This document shows positions 56,096 to 64,000 of a DNA stretch of 64,000 bases, piece by piece. Below the pieces are notes generated by a model. The model saw only the letters and a list, made by a program, of their open reading frames with translations. It made no database searches and had not been told where the DNA came from. The stretch covers positions 3,286,001 through 3,350,000 of the forward strand of contig NZ_CP014989.1 in NCBI RefSeq assembly GCF_001685415.1, written 5' to 3'. This DNA is from Serinicoccus hydrothermalis. Its GTDB lineage: Bacteria > Actinomycetota > Actinomycetes > Actinomycetales > Dermatophilaceae. Position numbers and translations under genes: made by a program. The stretch's first letter is position 1. Each line of letters starts with the position of its first letter.

Positions 56096-56889
56096 ACGAG
56101 CCGACCCACGGTGAGGTGGCCCTGGCCCTGCCCGACGACGTCGCGGCGCTGGCGCAGTTGCCGGCGGACAAGGGCGAGGTCCACCTCGTCCACCTCTACC
56201 CGCGCGAGATGAGCATCTACGGCGACCTCGGCAACACGCGGTGCCTGGCGGCCCGGCTGCGCTGGCACGGCTACCGACCGGTCGTCCACGACCACCACCC
56301 GGGCGCGCCGTGGCCGGAGCGGGCCGACCTGCTGCTCGGCGGGGGCGGGCAGGACAGCGGCCAGGCCCGGGTCACCGAGGACCTCGAGCGGCACGCCGAC
56401 CGGCTGCGCGAGCTCGCCGCGGACGGGCTGCCGATGCTCATGATCTGCGGCATGTACCAGCTCTTCGGCGAGGCCTTCATCACCGTGGAGGGCCAACGCC
56501 TCCCGGGGCTGGGGATCCTCGACGTCACCACCCGCGGCAACGCCACCCGGATGATCGGCCCGGTGGTGCTGGACACCGACTTCGGCTCGGTCGTGGGCTA
56601 CGAGAACCACTCAGGGTCCACGGTCCTGGGGGAGGGGCAGCAGCCCTTCGGCCGGGTGCGGCACGGGCAGGGCAACAACGGCTCGGACGGGTACGAGGGG
56701 GCCCGCGTCGGCAACGTCGTCGCCTCCTACCTGCACGGCCCGATCCTGCCGGCCAACCCGGCGCTCGCCGACGGGCTGCTCGAGATCGCGGCCCGGCGCG
56801 CCACCGGTGACTGGGTCCCCGGGGAGATCGACGACACCGTCGCCACCCGGGCGCACGAGGCTCAGGTGCGCAGGTTGCTCGGCTCCTGA
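56092..56889 (+). CDS. gatD: Lipid II isoglutaminyl synthase, glutaminase subunit GatD
   Basis: A 265-residue CobB/CobQ-like class I amidotransferase. HLYPREMSIYGDLGN and LLGGGGQDSGQ open the fold, the nucleophile Cys sits in LMICGMYQLFGEAF, and the catalytic His in YLHGPILPANP. It supplies ammonia to MurT. ATG 56092 overlaps the murT stop. Its 3' end overlaps the convergent flippase-like gene by 28 bases. Confidence 0.94.
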   Translation: MNEPTHGEVALALPDDVAALAQLPADKGEVHLVHLYPREMSIYGDLGNTRCLAARLRWHGYRPVVHDHHPGAPWPERADLLLGGGGQDSGQARVTEDLERHADRLRELAADGLPMLMICGMYQLFGEAFITVEGQRLPGLGILDVTTRGNATRMIGPVVLDTDFGSVVGYENHSGSTVLGEGQQPFGRVRHGQGNNGSDGYEGARVGNVVASYLHGPILPANPALADGLLEIAARRATGDWVPGEIDDTVATRAHEAQVRRLLGS

Positions 56890-57938
56890 GCCGTCCCCCG
56901 GACCAGGGACCGCCCCGGGCCGAACCACCAGGCCGCGAGCGCCCCGAGGCCGAAGGGGACGACGACCACGTGGGCGTAGATGGCATACAGCAGGGCCGTC
57001 GCGGACGCCGCTCCCGGGTCCCCGCCCAGCAGCACGAGCATCCCGGCCGTGCCGACCTCGGTGATCCCGAGGCCTCCCGGGGTGATCGCGACGACGGTGA
57101 GCAGCTGCCGGAAGGTGTAGGCGCAGACCAGCTCGGCGAGCGGGAGGTCCAGGCCCACGACGCGGGCGGCGAACCAGTAGAGCCCGAAGAGCAGGACGAA
57201 CTGCCCCGCCATGCCCAGCGTCATCGAGACCCCGCCGGTGCGGACCACGTGGGTGACCCGGCGCCGCTGGTCGGTGAGCAGCCGGTCCGGTGCCTGACCG
57301 CGCACGGTGGAGGCGCCGAAGAGGGCGAGCACCCGGCGCAGCGCCACGGCGAGACCCGCGGCCGCCCGGTCCGAGAGGACCACGACGCCCGCGACGAGGA
57401 CGATCGCGGCCCCGAGCACGCCGGCCACCCAGGCCCCCCGGACCACGACCTCGGGGGCCTGCACCGGGCCGGCCACGAGGACCAGCGCCCCGACCACCGG
57501 GAGGGCGATCCGGGCCAGGACGTTCCACAGCCCGGTCACGAGGATGCTCGTCGAGATCGCCCGCAGCGCGAAGCCCCAGGAGCGGAACATCGTGCCCATG
57601 AGCGCGATCCCGGCGGCACCGCCCAGCGGCAGCAGGTTGGCGGCCGTGGCGGACACGGCGTTGGCCCGTAGCGCCTGCAGGTTGCCCAGGCCGGGCAGCG
57701 AGCCGATGAGCACCCAGGTGTAGCTGAACAGCCCGGCCAGCAGCAGCAGCGCCATGACGAGCGCCGTCCCGGGCCGGACCCGGGCCAGCTGGGCGCCGAT
57801 CTCGGACCACGACGTCTCCAGGAAGAACGGCAGCCCGTAGGCGATGAGCAGGGCTGCGACGACGAGGCCGAGGACCGAGCTGGCCCCGTCGCGCCAGGTC
57901 AGGCGGCGTAGCGCAGGAGTGCCCTGCGCATCGCTCAC
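56862..57938 (-). CDS. UPF0104/LPG synthase TM-domain family membrane protein (flippase-like)
   Basis: A 358-residue protein with about eight membrane spans and the family segments NAVSATAANLLPLGGAAGIAL and ITPGGLGITEVGTAGMLVLLG. These resemble the flippase-like membrane half of MprF and other UPF0104 proteins; there is no soluble aminoacyl-transferase domain. Substrate unknown, a lipid being likely. GTG 57938 overlaps the stop of the upstream membrane gene, and it is the last of a three-gene minus-strand operon. Confidence 0.85.
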   Translation of the reverse strand: MSDAQGTPALRRLTWRDGASSVLGLVVAALLIAYGLPFFLETSWSEIGAQLARVRPGTALVMALLLLAGLFSYTWVLIGSLPGLGNLQALRANAVSATAANLLPLGGAAGIALMGTMFRSWGFALRAISTSILVTGLWNVLARIALPVVGALVLVAGPVQAPEVVVRGAWVAGVLGAAIVLVAGVVVLSDRAAAGLAVALRRVLALFGASTVRGQAPDRLLTDQRRRVTHVVRTGGVSMTLGMAGQFVLLFGLYWFAARVVGLDLPLAELVCAYTFRQLLTVVAITPGGLGITEVGTAGMLVLLGGDPGAASATALLYAIYAHVVVVPFGLGALAAWWFGPGRSLVRGTAQEPSNLRT

Positions 57939-58369
57939 GCCGTCCCCTCCGACACGGCGCGCGCCCCGCGATCGGAGAGCAGCCACCACAGGCCGGCGAC
58001 GGGCAGCACCAGGGGGATGAAGAGGTAGCCCTGGCCGTAGTGGCTCCAGACCGTCTGGTCCGGGAACATCTGCGGCGCGAGGTAGCTCCAGGTCCCGACC
58101 GCCAGGACGCCGAGGAGCTCGACGGAGAGGGCGACCAGGCTGACCCACCACGCGGCACGGCCGCGCAGCGACAGCGAGACGAGCGCGACGACATACACCA
58201 GCGCGGCGACCGCCGAGAGGGTGTAGGCCAGGGGCGCCTGGTCGAAGCGGGTGGAGATCTGCGCCGCGGAGCGGGAGACGGTGCCGATGACGAAGACGAG
58301 GTAGAGGGCCAGGATCACCCGGCCGGGGCCGTGCCGCCGGTCGCCGGCGTCCGCCGTGGGCCGCCTCAC
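57935..58369 (-). CDS. Four-span integral membrane protein, unknown
   Basis: A 144-residue protein with four hydrophobic spans (about 18-34, 46-63, 70-92, 112-132) and a short basic N-terminus. I do not recognise a family. GTG 58369 is chosen because it overlaps the stop of the preceding gene (GTGA), and its own stop overlaps the flippase-like gene, so the three are translationally coupled and probably function together. Confidence 0.7.
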   Translation of the reverse strand: MRRPTADAGDRRHGPGRVILALYLVFVIGTVSRSAAQISTRFDQAPLAYTLSAVAALVYVVALVSLSLRGRAAWWVSLVALSVELLGVLAVGTWSYLAPQMFPDQTVWSHYGQGYLFIPLVLPVAGLWWLLSDRGARAVSEGTA

Positions 58370-58758
58370 GGGACCATCCCGATGCCGTACCAGATCTGCG
58401 CGGTGCGGGCACCCATGACCGCGACGACGAAGGCCGCGACGGCCAGCACGAAGGTGCTCCACCGGGTCGGCTCCTGACCGGCCCAGACGAGGGCCAGCGC
58501 CGGCAGCAGCAGGATCGTCACGAGGTAGGCCCAGAGCTCCCAGGACGGGCCGACCGGGGCGGCGCCCGCGAGCTGGCGGCCCGCGTAGGTCGCGCAGTAG
58601 GCGACGACGCCGGCCTGCAGCAGCCAGGTGAGCCCCAGCGTGACCCGGCCGGGCGGCCGCCCGTTGAGGCCCGCGACGAGGGTGACGACCGCGATGCCCA
58701 GCCCGCCGAGGAGCAGCACCAGGGTCGGCGGGTCGAGGTAGCCCGAGCTGGGAGTCAC
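58366..58758 (-). CDS. Small integral membrane protein, unknown
   Basis: A 130-residue protein with four spans (about 11-28, 37-54, 66-85, 92-112). It heads the three-gene membrane operon. GTG 58758 lies six bases after TACGCT on the minus strand, so the operon is probably transcribed without a leader. No family recognised. Confidence 0.7.
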   Translation of the reverse strand: MTPSSGYLDPPTLVLLLGGLGIAVVTLVAGLNGRPPGRVTLGLTWLLQAGVVAYCATYAGRQLAGAAPVGPSWELWAYLVTILLLPALALVWAGQEPTRWSTFVLAVAAFVVAVMGARTAQIWYGIGMVP

Positions 58759-58764
58759 CCCACC

Positions 58765-58770
58765 AGCGTA
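58765..58770 (-). promoter_or_regulatory. -10 element TACGCT for leaderless membrane operon
   Basis: Minus-strand TACGCT, six bases (GGTGGG), then GTG 58758. Confidence 0.5.
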
Positions 58771-58831
58771 GGCCGCGGGCTGTGGAGGACCGGACCGGGC
58801 ATGTCGCCCGGGCTGCCTAGGATGGGAGGTG

Positions 58832-61366
58832 ATGAGCGGCTTGTTCGACCACCTTCCCTTCGACGCACCCGTGCCGTCCATGAGCGCGCGTGCCGCGAGC
58901 GGCCACGCCGACCCGGGCGACGACGGACGTGGCGGGGTGGACGAGCGCGGCGTCCCGGCCTGGGCCGTCGCCGGCGCGAGGGGGCCGGGTGCTGCGCAGG
59001 GCCCCTCGGTCGCCGAGCTGCTCGCGGGCCTCAACGAGCCGCAGCGGGAGGCGGTCACGCACCACGGGAGCCCGCTGCTCATCGTGGCCGGCGCGGGGTC
59101 GGGCAAGACCCGGGTGCTCACGCACCGGATCGCCTACCTGCTGGCCGAGCGGCACGTGCACCCCGGCCAGATCCTCGCGATCACCTTCACCAACAAGGCC
59201 GCCGCGGAGATGCGGGAGCGGGTCGAGGCCCTCGTGGGGCCGCGGGCGAAGGCCATGTGGGTCTCCACCTTCCACTCCGCCTGCGTCCGGATCCTGCGCC
59301 GCGAGGCCACGACGGCGGGGCTGAAGAGCTCGTTCTCCATCTACGACGCCGCCGACAGCCAGCGGCTCATGGGGCTGGTCATCCGCGACCTGGACCTCGA
59401 CCCGAAGCGTTACCCGGCGCGGGCCTTCCTGGCGAAGGTGTCCAACGCCAAGAACGAGCTGGTCGACGAGGAGGCCTTCGCGGCCACCGTCGGCAGCAAC
59501 AGCTACGAGGTCAAGGTGGCCGAGGCCTACACGATGTACCAGCGTCGGCTGCGGGCGGCCAACGCGCTGGACTTCGACGACATCATCTCCACCACCGTGC
59601 ACCTGCTGCGCGCCTTCCCGGCGGTCCGGGAGCACTACCGGCGCCGGTTCCGGCACGTCATGGTCGACGAGTACCAGGACACCAACCACGCGCAGTACTC
59701 CCTGGTGCGGGAGCTGGTGGGTTTCGAGGGCGACATCGTCGACGGCGGGAGCCGGGCGCTGCCGCCCGCGGAGCTGTGCGTCGTCGGCGACGCCGACCAG
59801 TCGATCTACGCCTTCCGCGGCGCGACGATCCGCAACATCGTCGAGTTCGAGGAGGACTACCCGCAGGCCCGGACGATCCTGCTGGAGCAGAACTACCGCT
59901 CCACCTCGACGATCCTCACCGCCGCCAACGCGGTCATCGCGCGCAACCCGAAGCGGCGGGAGAAGCGGCTGTGGACCGACGCGGGGGAGGGGCAGCGGAT
60001 CGTCGGCTACGTCGCCGACTCCGAGCACGACGAGGCCTCCTTCGTCGCCCGCCGGATCGACGAGCTCGCCGACGAGCGGGGGGTCCGGCCGGGCGACGTC
60101 GCCGTGTTCTACCGCACCAACGCGCAGTCCCGCGCGCTCGAGGAGGTCCTGGTCCGGACCGGCCTGCCCTACAAGGTGGTCGGCGGCACCCGGTTCTACG
60201 AGCGGCGGGAGATCAAGGACGCGCTCGCCTACCTGCGGGTCATCGCCAACCCGGCCGACGACGTCAACCTGCGGCGCATCCTCAATACCCCCAAGCGCGG
60301 GATCGGGGACCGGGCGGTGGCGGCGGTGACGATGCTCGCCGAGCGCGAGCGCATACCCTTCGTCGCCGCGCTCGGCCGGGCCGGGGACGCGCCGGGCATC
60401 GCCTCCCGCTCGGTGGCCGCGATCGGCGGCTTCACCGCGCTGCTGGAGGAGCTCGGCGACCTCGCGGGCGAGGAGGGCTCGGGGATCGGCTCGCTGCTGG
60501 AGGCGATCCTGGACCGCACCGGCTACCTCGCCGAGCTGCGCGCCAGCCACGACCCGCAGGACGAGACCCGGGTCGAGAACCTCACCGAGCTGGTCACCGT
60601 CGCCCGCGAGTTCGACGACAACTACCCCGAGGGTGGGCTCGTGGACTTCCTGGAGCAGGTCTCGCTGGTCGCCGACGCCGACGAGATCCCCGAGGGGGAG
60701 GGCGAGCCGGGCACCGACGCGCCCGACCAGGGCGTCGTCACTCTCATGACGCTGCACACGGCCAAGGGGCTGGAGTTTCCCGTCGTCTTCCTCACCGGGA
60801 TGGAGGACGGCACCTTCCCGCACCAGCGGAGCCTGGACGACCCCGACGAGCTGGAGGAGGAGCGGCGGCTGGCCTACGTCGGGATCACCCGGGCGCGCGA
60901 GCAGCTGCACCTGTCCCGGGCCGGCAGCCGCGCGGCCTTCGGCACGCCGCAGTGGTTCCCCGCGTCCCGCTTCCTCGACGAGATCCCCGACGAGCTCGTG
61001 ACCTGGGAGCGCACCGACGCCGACCGGATGAGCATGACCGGGCGTCGCTCGGCGGCCGAGGGGATCGGCTGGTCCGGGGGGTATGCCGGTGGCTCGCGCG
61101 GCGGGTCCGGCTGGTCCGGTGGCGGTCGGCCGGCTGCGGTGCGGCTCGACCCGCGGGGGAGCGCGCCGAAGCGGGCGCGCAGCGAGGAGCAGGAGGCCGA
61201 GCTCGCCGGCCTGACCGCCGGGGACAAGGTCTCGCACGACAGCTTCGGCATGGGCACGGTGGTGCTCGTCGAGGGCACCGGCCAGCACACGATGGCCCAC
61301 GTCGACTTCGGCGAGGCCGGCCTCAAGCGGCTGCTGCTGCGCGTCGCCCCCCTCGTCAAGCTCTGA
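58832..61366 (+). CDS. pcrA: ATP-dependent DNA helicase PcrA/UvrD1
   Basis: An 844-residue superfamily 1A 3'-5' helicase for excision repair and removal of stalled complexes. After a disordered 65-residue N-terminus come LNEPQREAV, GAGSGKTRVL (Walker A), TFTNKAAAEMRERV, VDEYQDTNHAQY, GDADQSIYAFRGA, LEQNYRSTSTIL, TLHTAKGLEFPVV and LAYVGITRAR. The Gly/Ser linker near 750-770 leads to a C-terminal Tudor-like domain (VSHDSFGMGTVV) that binds RNA polymerase in PcrA. ATG 58832 follows GGGAGGTG, with TAGGAT further upstream. It precedes sucCD, as in M. tuberculosis. Confidence 0.95.
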   Translation: MSGLFDHLPFDAPVPSMSARAASGHADPGDDGRGGVDERGVPAWAVAGARGPGAAQGPSVAELLAGLNEPQREAVTHHGSPLLIVAGAGSGKTRVLTHRIAYLLAERHVHPGQILAITFTNKAAAEMRERVEALVGPRAKAMWVSTFHSACVRILRREATTAGLKSSFSIYDAADSQRLMGLVIRDLDLDPKRYPARAFLAKVSNAKNELVDEEAFAATVGSNSYEVKVAEAYTMYQRRLRAANALDFDDIISTTVHLLRAFPAVREHYRRRFRHVMVDEYQDTNHAQYSLVRELVGFEGDIVDGGSRALPPAELCVVGDADQSIYAFRGATIRNIVEFEEDYPQARTILLEQNYRSTSTILTAANAVIARNPKRREKRLWTDAGEGQRIVGYVADSEHDEASFVARRIDELADERGVRPGDVAVFYRTNAQSRALEEVLVRTGLPYKVVGGTRFYERREIKDALAYLRVIANPADDVNLRRILNTPKRGIGDRAVAAVTMLAERERIPFVAALGRAGDAPGIASRSVAAIGGFTALLEELGDLAGEEGSGIGSLLEAILDRTGYLAELRASHDPQDETRVENLTELVTVAREFDDNYPEGGLVDFLEQVSLVADADEIPEGEGEPGTDAPDQGVVTLMTLHTAKGLEFPVVFLTGMEDGTFPHQRSLDDPDELEEERRLAYVGITRAREQLHLSRAGSRAAFGTPQWFPASRFLDEIPDELVTWERTDADRMSMTGRRSAAEGIGWSGGYAGGSRGGSGWSGGGRPAAVRLDPRGSAPKRARSEEQEAELAGLTAGDKVSHDSFGMGTVVLVEGTGQHTMAHVDFGEAGLKRLLLRVAPLVKL

Positions 61367-61499
61367 GCCGGTGGTCGGAGCCCCGTGATCGCGCTGCGAT
61401 AGTGTGCGACGCAGTGCCGCCGACGGCGCCCAGGAGCGTGCGGTCGTGCGGTGAGCACCGGCATACCGGAACCACCATCGACAGACGGGAACCGCAACT

Positions 61500-62681
61500 G
61501 TGGATCTGTTCGAGTACCAGGCGCGTGACATGTTCGAGAAGCACGGCGTGCCCGTGCTCGCCGCCGAGGTCGTGACCGAGGCCTCCGACGCCGGCCCCGC
61601 GGCCGAGCGCGTCGGCGCCGACAGCGGCGGCGTCGTGGTCGTCAAGGCCCAGGTCAAGGTCGGGGGCCGCGGCAAGGCCGGCGGCGTCAAGCTCGCCAAG
61701 AGCGCGGACGAGGCGGTCGCGGCGGCCGAGCAGATCCTCGGCATGGACATCAAGGGCCACACCGTCGGCGCGGTGATGATCGCCCAGGGGGCCAAGATCG
61801 CCGAGGAGTACTACTTCTCCCTGCTGCTCGACCGCACCAACCGCTCCCTGCTCGCCATGTGCAGCAAGGAGGGCGGGATGGACATCGAGACCCTCGCCGA
61901 GGAGCGCCCGGAGGCCCTCGCGCGCGTCCCGGTCGACGCCAACACCGGCATCGACGACGCCGCGGCGCGCCGGATCGCCGAGGAGGCCGGCTTCGAGGCC
62001 GGTGACGTCGACGCCCTCGCGCCGGTGCTCATCCGGCTCTGGGACGTCTACAAGAACGAGGACGCGACGCTGGTCGAGGTCAACCCGCTGGTCAAGACCG
62101 AGGACGGCACGATCCTCGCGCTCGACGGCAAGGTGACGCTGGACGGCAACGCCGACTTCCGGCACGAGGACCACGCCGCGCTGGAGGACGCCGCCTCGGC
62201 CGACCCGCTCGAGGCCAAGGCCAAGGGGCTGGGCCTCAACTACGTCAAGCTCGACGGCAACGTCGGGATCATCGGTAACGGTGCGGGGCTGGTCATGTCC
62301 ACCCTCGACGTCGTCGCGTACGCCGGTGAGGACCACACCGGGGGCAAGGCCAAGCCGGCCAACTTCCTCGACATCGGTGGCGGCGCCTCGGCCGAGGTCA
62401 TGAGCAACGGCCTCGACGTCATCCTCGGCGACGACCAGGTGAAGTCCGTCTTCGTCAACGTCTTCGGTGGCATCACCGCCTGCGACGCGGTGGCCAACGG
62501 CATCGTCGCGGCCCTGAAGATCCTCGGCGACGAGGCGACCAAGCCGCTCGTGGTCCGGCTCGACGGCAACAACGTCGAGGAGGGCCGCGCCATCCTTGCC
62601 GAGGCCGCCCACCCGCTGGTGACCATCGAGGCCACGATGGACGGCGCCGCACGCAAGGCCGCCGAGCTGGCCGCCGGCTGA
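61500..62681 (+). CDS. sucC: Succinate-CoA ligase (ADP-forming) subunit beta
   Basis: A 393-residue ATP-grasp beta subunit ([72 protein letters not shown]). It makes ATP from succinyl-CoA in the TCA cycle with SucD. GTG 61500 has a weak GGGAA upstream. A TAGTGT near 61400 could be the -10. sucD follows after 42 bases. Confidence 0.96.
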   Translation: MDLFEYQARDMFEKHGVPVLAAEVVTEASDAGPAAERVGADSGGVVVVKAQVKVGGRGKAGGVKLAKSADEAVAAAEQILGMDIKGHTVGAVMIAQGAKIAEEYYFSLLLDRTNRSLLAMCSKEGGMDIETLAEERPEALARVPVDANTGIDDAAARRIAEEAGFEAGDVDALAPVLIRLWDVYKNEDATLVEVNPLVKTEDGTILALDGKVTLDGNADFRHEDHAALEDAASADPLEAKAKGLGLNYVKLDGNVGIIGNGAGLVMSTLDVVAYAGEDHTGGKAKPANFLDIGGGASAEVMSNGLDVILGDDQVKSVFVNVFGGITACDAVANGIVAALKILGDEATKPLVVRLDGNNVEEGRAILAEAAHPLVTIEATMDGAARKAAELAAG

Positions 62682-62723
62682 CCCCTGACGACGACAGACG
62701 TAAAGGAAGAAGAAGAGACCACC

Positions 62724-63614
62724 ATGGCGATCTTTCTCAACAAGGACTCCCGGGTCATCGTGCAGGGCATGACCGGCTCGGAGGGCATGAAGCACACCCA
62801 ACGCATGCTGCGCTCGGGCACCCAGGTCGTGGGCGGGGTCAACCCGCGCAAGGCGGGCACGACCGTCGACTTCGAGGACGGCGTGCAGGTGCCGGTCTAC
62901 GGCTCGGTCTCCGAGGCGATGGAGGAGACCGGGGCGAACGTCTCCGTCCTCTTCGTGCCCCCGGCCTTCACCAAGGCGGCCGTGGTCGAGGCGGTGGACG
63001 CGGGGATGCCGCTGGCCGTCGTCATCACCGAGGGCGTGCCGGTGCAGGACACCGCGGAGTTCTTCGCGTATGCCCAGGCGCAGGGCGGCACCCGCATCAT
63101 CGGCCCGAACTGCCCGGGGCTCATCAGCCCGGAGCAGTCCAACGCCGGCATCATCCCGGCCGACATCACCGGCCCCGGCCGGATCGGCCTGGTCTCCAAG
63201 TCGGGGACGCTGACCTACCAGATGATGTACGAGCTCAAGGACATCGGCTTCACCACGGCGGTCGGCATCGGCGGTGACCCGATCATCGGCACGACGCACA
63301 TCGACTGCCTGCAGGCCTTTCAGGACGACCCGGAGACCGACGCCATCGTCATGATCGGCGAGATCGGCGGCGACGCCGAGGAGCGAGCCGCGGACTACAT
63401 CAAGGACAACGTCACCAAGCCGGTCGTCGGCTACGTCGCCGGCTTCACCGCGCCCGAGGGCAAGACGATGGGTCACGCCGGCGCGATCGTCTCCGGCTCC
63501 AGCGGCACCGCCGAGGCGAAGAAGGAGGCCCTTGAGGCCGCCGGCGTCCGGGTCGGCAAGACCCCGTCGGAGACTGCCGAGCTCATGAAGGAGATCATCG
63601 CCGGCCTCGGCTGA
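62724..63614 (+). CDS. sucD: Succinate-CoA ligase subunit alpha
   Basis: A 296-residue alpha subunit. CoA-binding fold [36 protein letters not shown], and the phosphorylated active-site His in [24 protein letters not shown] 62724 has GGAAGAAGAAGAG upstream. A duplicated hairpin element follows the stop. Confidence 0.97.
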   Translation: MAIFLNKDSRVIVQGMTGSEGMKHTQRMLRSGTQVVGGVNPRKAGTTVDFEDGVQVPVYGSVSEAMEETGANVSVLFVPPAFTKAAVVEAVDAGMPLAVVITEGVPVQDTAEFFAYAQAQGGTRIIGPNCPGLISPEQSNAGIIPADITGPGRIGLVSKSGTLTYQMMYELKDIGFTTAVGIGGDPIIGTTHIDCLQAFQDDPETDAIVMIGEIGGDAEERAADYIKDNVTKPVVGYVAGFTAPEGKTMGHAGAIVSGSSGTAEAKKEALEAAGVRVGKTPSETAELMKEIIAGLG

Positions 63615-63618
63615 CGCA

Positions 63619-63717
63619 CGCGACCGAACACCCCTTCGGTCCGGCTCGCACCGGACCTCCTCGCGACCGAACACCCCTTCGGTCCGGCAACCGCCGGACG
63701 GGAGGGGTGTTCGGTCG
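63619..63717 (+). terminator. Duplicated 27-bp element with nested hairpins after sucD
   Basis: The 27-bp sequences 63619-63645 and 63662-63688 are identical and 43 bases apart. The second copy's 63664-63678 pairs perfectly with 63703-63717 (15 bp) around an inner 6-bp stem (82-87 with 94-99 of 636xx). The first copy can form only shorter internal stems. Probably a terminator whose 5' arm has been duplicated. Confidence 0.75.
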
Positions 63718-63777
63718 TCCTGGGGGCGGAGGGATCACCGGCGCGCCTCCCGGGTGCGGTGGCCCGCGTCCGTGACC

Positions 63778-64000
63778 ATGGTGGCGATGACTGTGGTGGA
63801 GCGGGCCAGGGCCGGCAGGCGACCGGCGGGTGCCGTGTCCGGGGAGGAGATCCCCGGGCGCGGGCCGACGCTGACGATCCGGCGCCTCGGCGAGCTCCTC
63901 GGGGCGGGTGTCGCGGGCGTCGTCTGCGTCCTGCTGGGGGTGCTCGTGGTCGTGCTCCCGACGGTCCTGGCGTGGGTCGTCGAGCAGCGCAGCACCGCCA
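63778..64000 (+). CDS. DUF6350 (PerM-like) membrane protein, N-terminal part
   Basis: About 74 codons before the window edge. A short basic N-terminus is followed by TIRRLGELLGAGVAGVV and a membrane span (about residues 38-62) ending LAWVVEQRSTA. The W-x-x-x-Q/R-S-T pattern after the first span is typical of DUF6350, whose mycobacterial member PerM (Rv0955) lies near sucCD and supports cell division. ATG 63778 is provisional; ATG 63787 and GTG 63772 are in frame and no ribosome-binding site decides between them. Confidence 0.65.
   Translation, partial: MVAMTVVERARAGRRPAGAVSGEEIPGRGPTLTIRRLGELLGAGVAGVVCVLLGVLVVVLPTVLAWVVEQRSTA

Noticed and set aside
58817-61795. Minus-strand open frame of 992 codons opposite pcrA
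   Set aside because: Antisense artefact; pcrA is unambiguous and the frame has no recognisable domain.
61356-63674. Minus-strand open frame of 772 codons opposite sucCD
   Set aside because: Covers two certain genes and reads as His/Asp/Val-rich antisense.
63735-63995. Minus-strand 86-codon frame at the right edge
   Set aside because: The plus strand encodes a membrane span with the DUF6350 pattern; the minus frame is Thr/Ser/Arg-rich antisense.

Overview
The window is a gene-dense piece of a very GC-rich actinobacterial chromosome. The evidence for this is frequent GTG starts, two Wbl (WhiB) proteins, a sigma-R/RsrA thiol-stress pair, AdnAB in place of RecBCD, a mycobacterial-type 24-residue bL37, and CIRCE-controlled groES-groEL. 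Gene content and short-motif habits fit the Micrococcales, probably near Ornithinimicrobium/Serinicoccus in Intrasporangiaceae. That placement is inference and I could not test it. No insertion sequence, prophage, integrase, rRNA or CRISPR array is visible. The only structural RNA gene is one initiator tRNA.

Layout. 1-13,040: start of a DEAD-box helicase, a GlsB/YeaQ membrane protein, DUF3107, a TetR regulator, the helicase-nuclease pair adnA-adnB, a phosphotransferase-fold protein lacking catalytic residues, nudC and uvrD2. 13,040-13,860: an attenuator-type leader (promoter, 66-codon upstream ORF, intrinsic terminator) ahead of whiB7. 13,860-21,690: a ThiF/cyclodehydratase-like protein, a zincin-like protein, moaE, a PDZ-Lon protease, a PPA1309 protein and a UPF0182 protein. 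From 1 to about 21,700 the order closely recalls M. tuberculosis Rv3211-Rv3193c. 21,690-28,660: tRNA-fMet, a paired M16 peptidase, a degenerate HisN-like protein, rsgA, aroA and a DUF998 protein. 28,660-34,790: an aminotransferase/SRAP/two-glycosyltransferase operon, sigR-rsrA and bL37. 35,000-38,240: a 28-codon ORF, two membrane HD-domain proteins and nickel superoxide dismutase. 38,290-47,760: tsaB-rimI-tsaD, a potassium uptake pair, a THUMP-like methyltransferase, a PLD/cardiolipin synthase, groES-groEL and whiB3. 47,940-58,760: guaB, guaB3, a beta-propeller protein, SURF1, a DUF3817 protein, guaA, murT-gatD and a three-gene membrane operon. 58,830-64,000: pcrA, sucC-sucD and the start of a DUF6350 (PerM-like) gene.

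How the genes work together. The main themes are double-strand break processing and helicases (AdnAB, UvrD2, PcrA, SRAP), redox and antibiotic stress control (WhiB7, WhiB3, SigR/RsrA, NiSOD), protein folding and quality control (GroES/GroEL, PDZ-Lon, M16), tRNA t6A synthesis (TsaB/TsaD), guanine nucleotide synthesis (GuaB/GuaA) and peptidoglycan amidation (MurT/GatD).

Most notable points: a complete whiB7 attenuation leader; two apparent pseudoenzymes at conserved positions (the phosphotransferase and the HisN homologue); a recurring TANNNT-N6-RTG arrangement implying many leaderless transcripts; about thirty copies of the heptamer GTATGCC/GGCATAC; and a 28-codon ORF with its own ribosome-binding site followed by a 15-bp hairpin lying on the next start codon.
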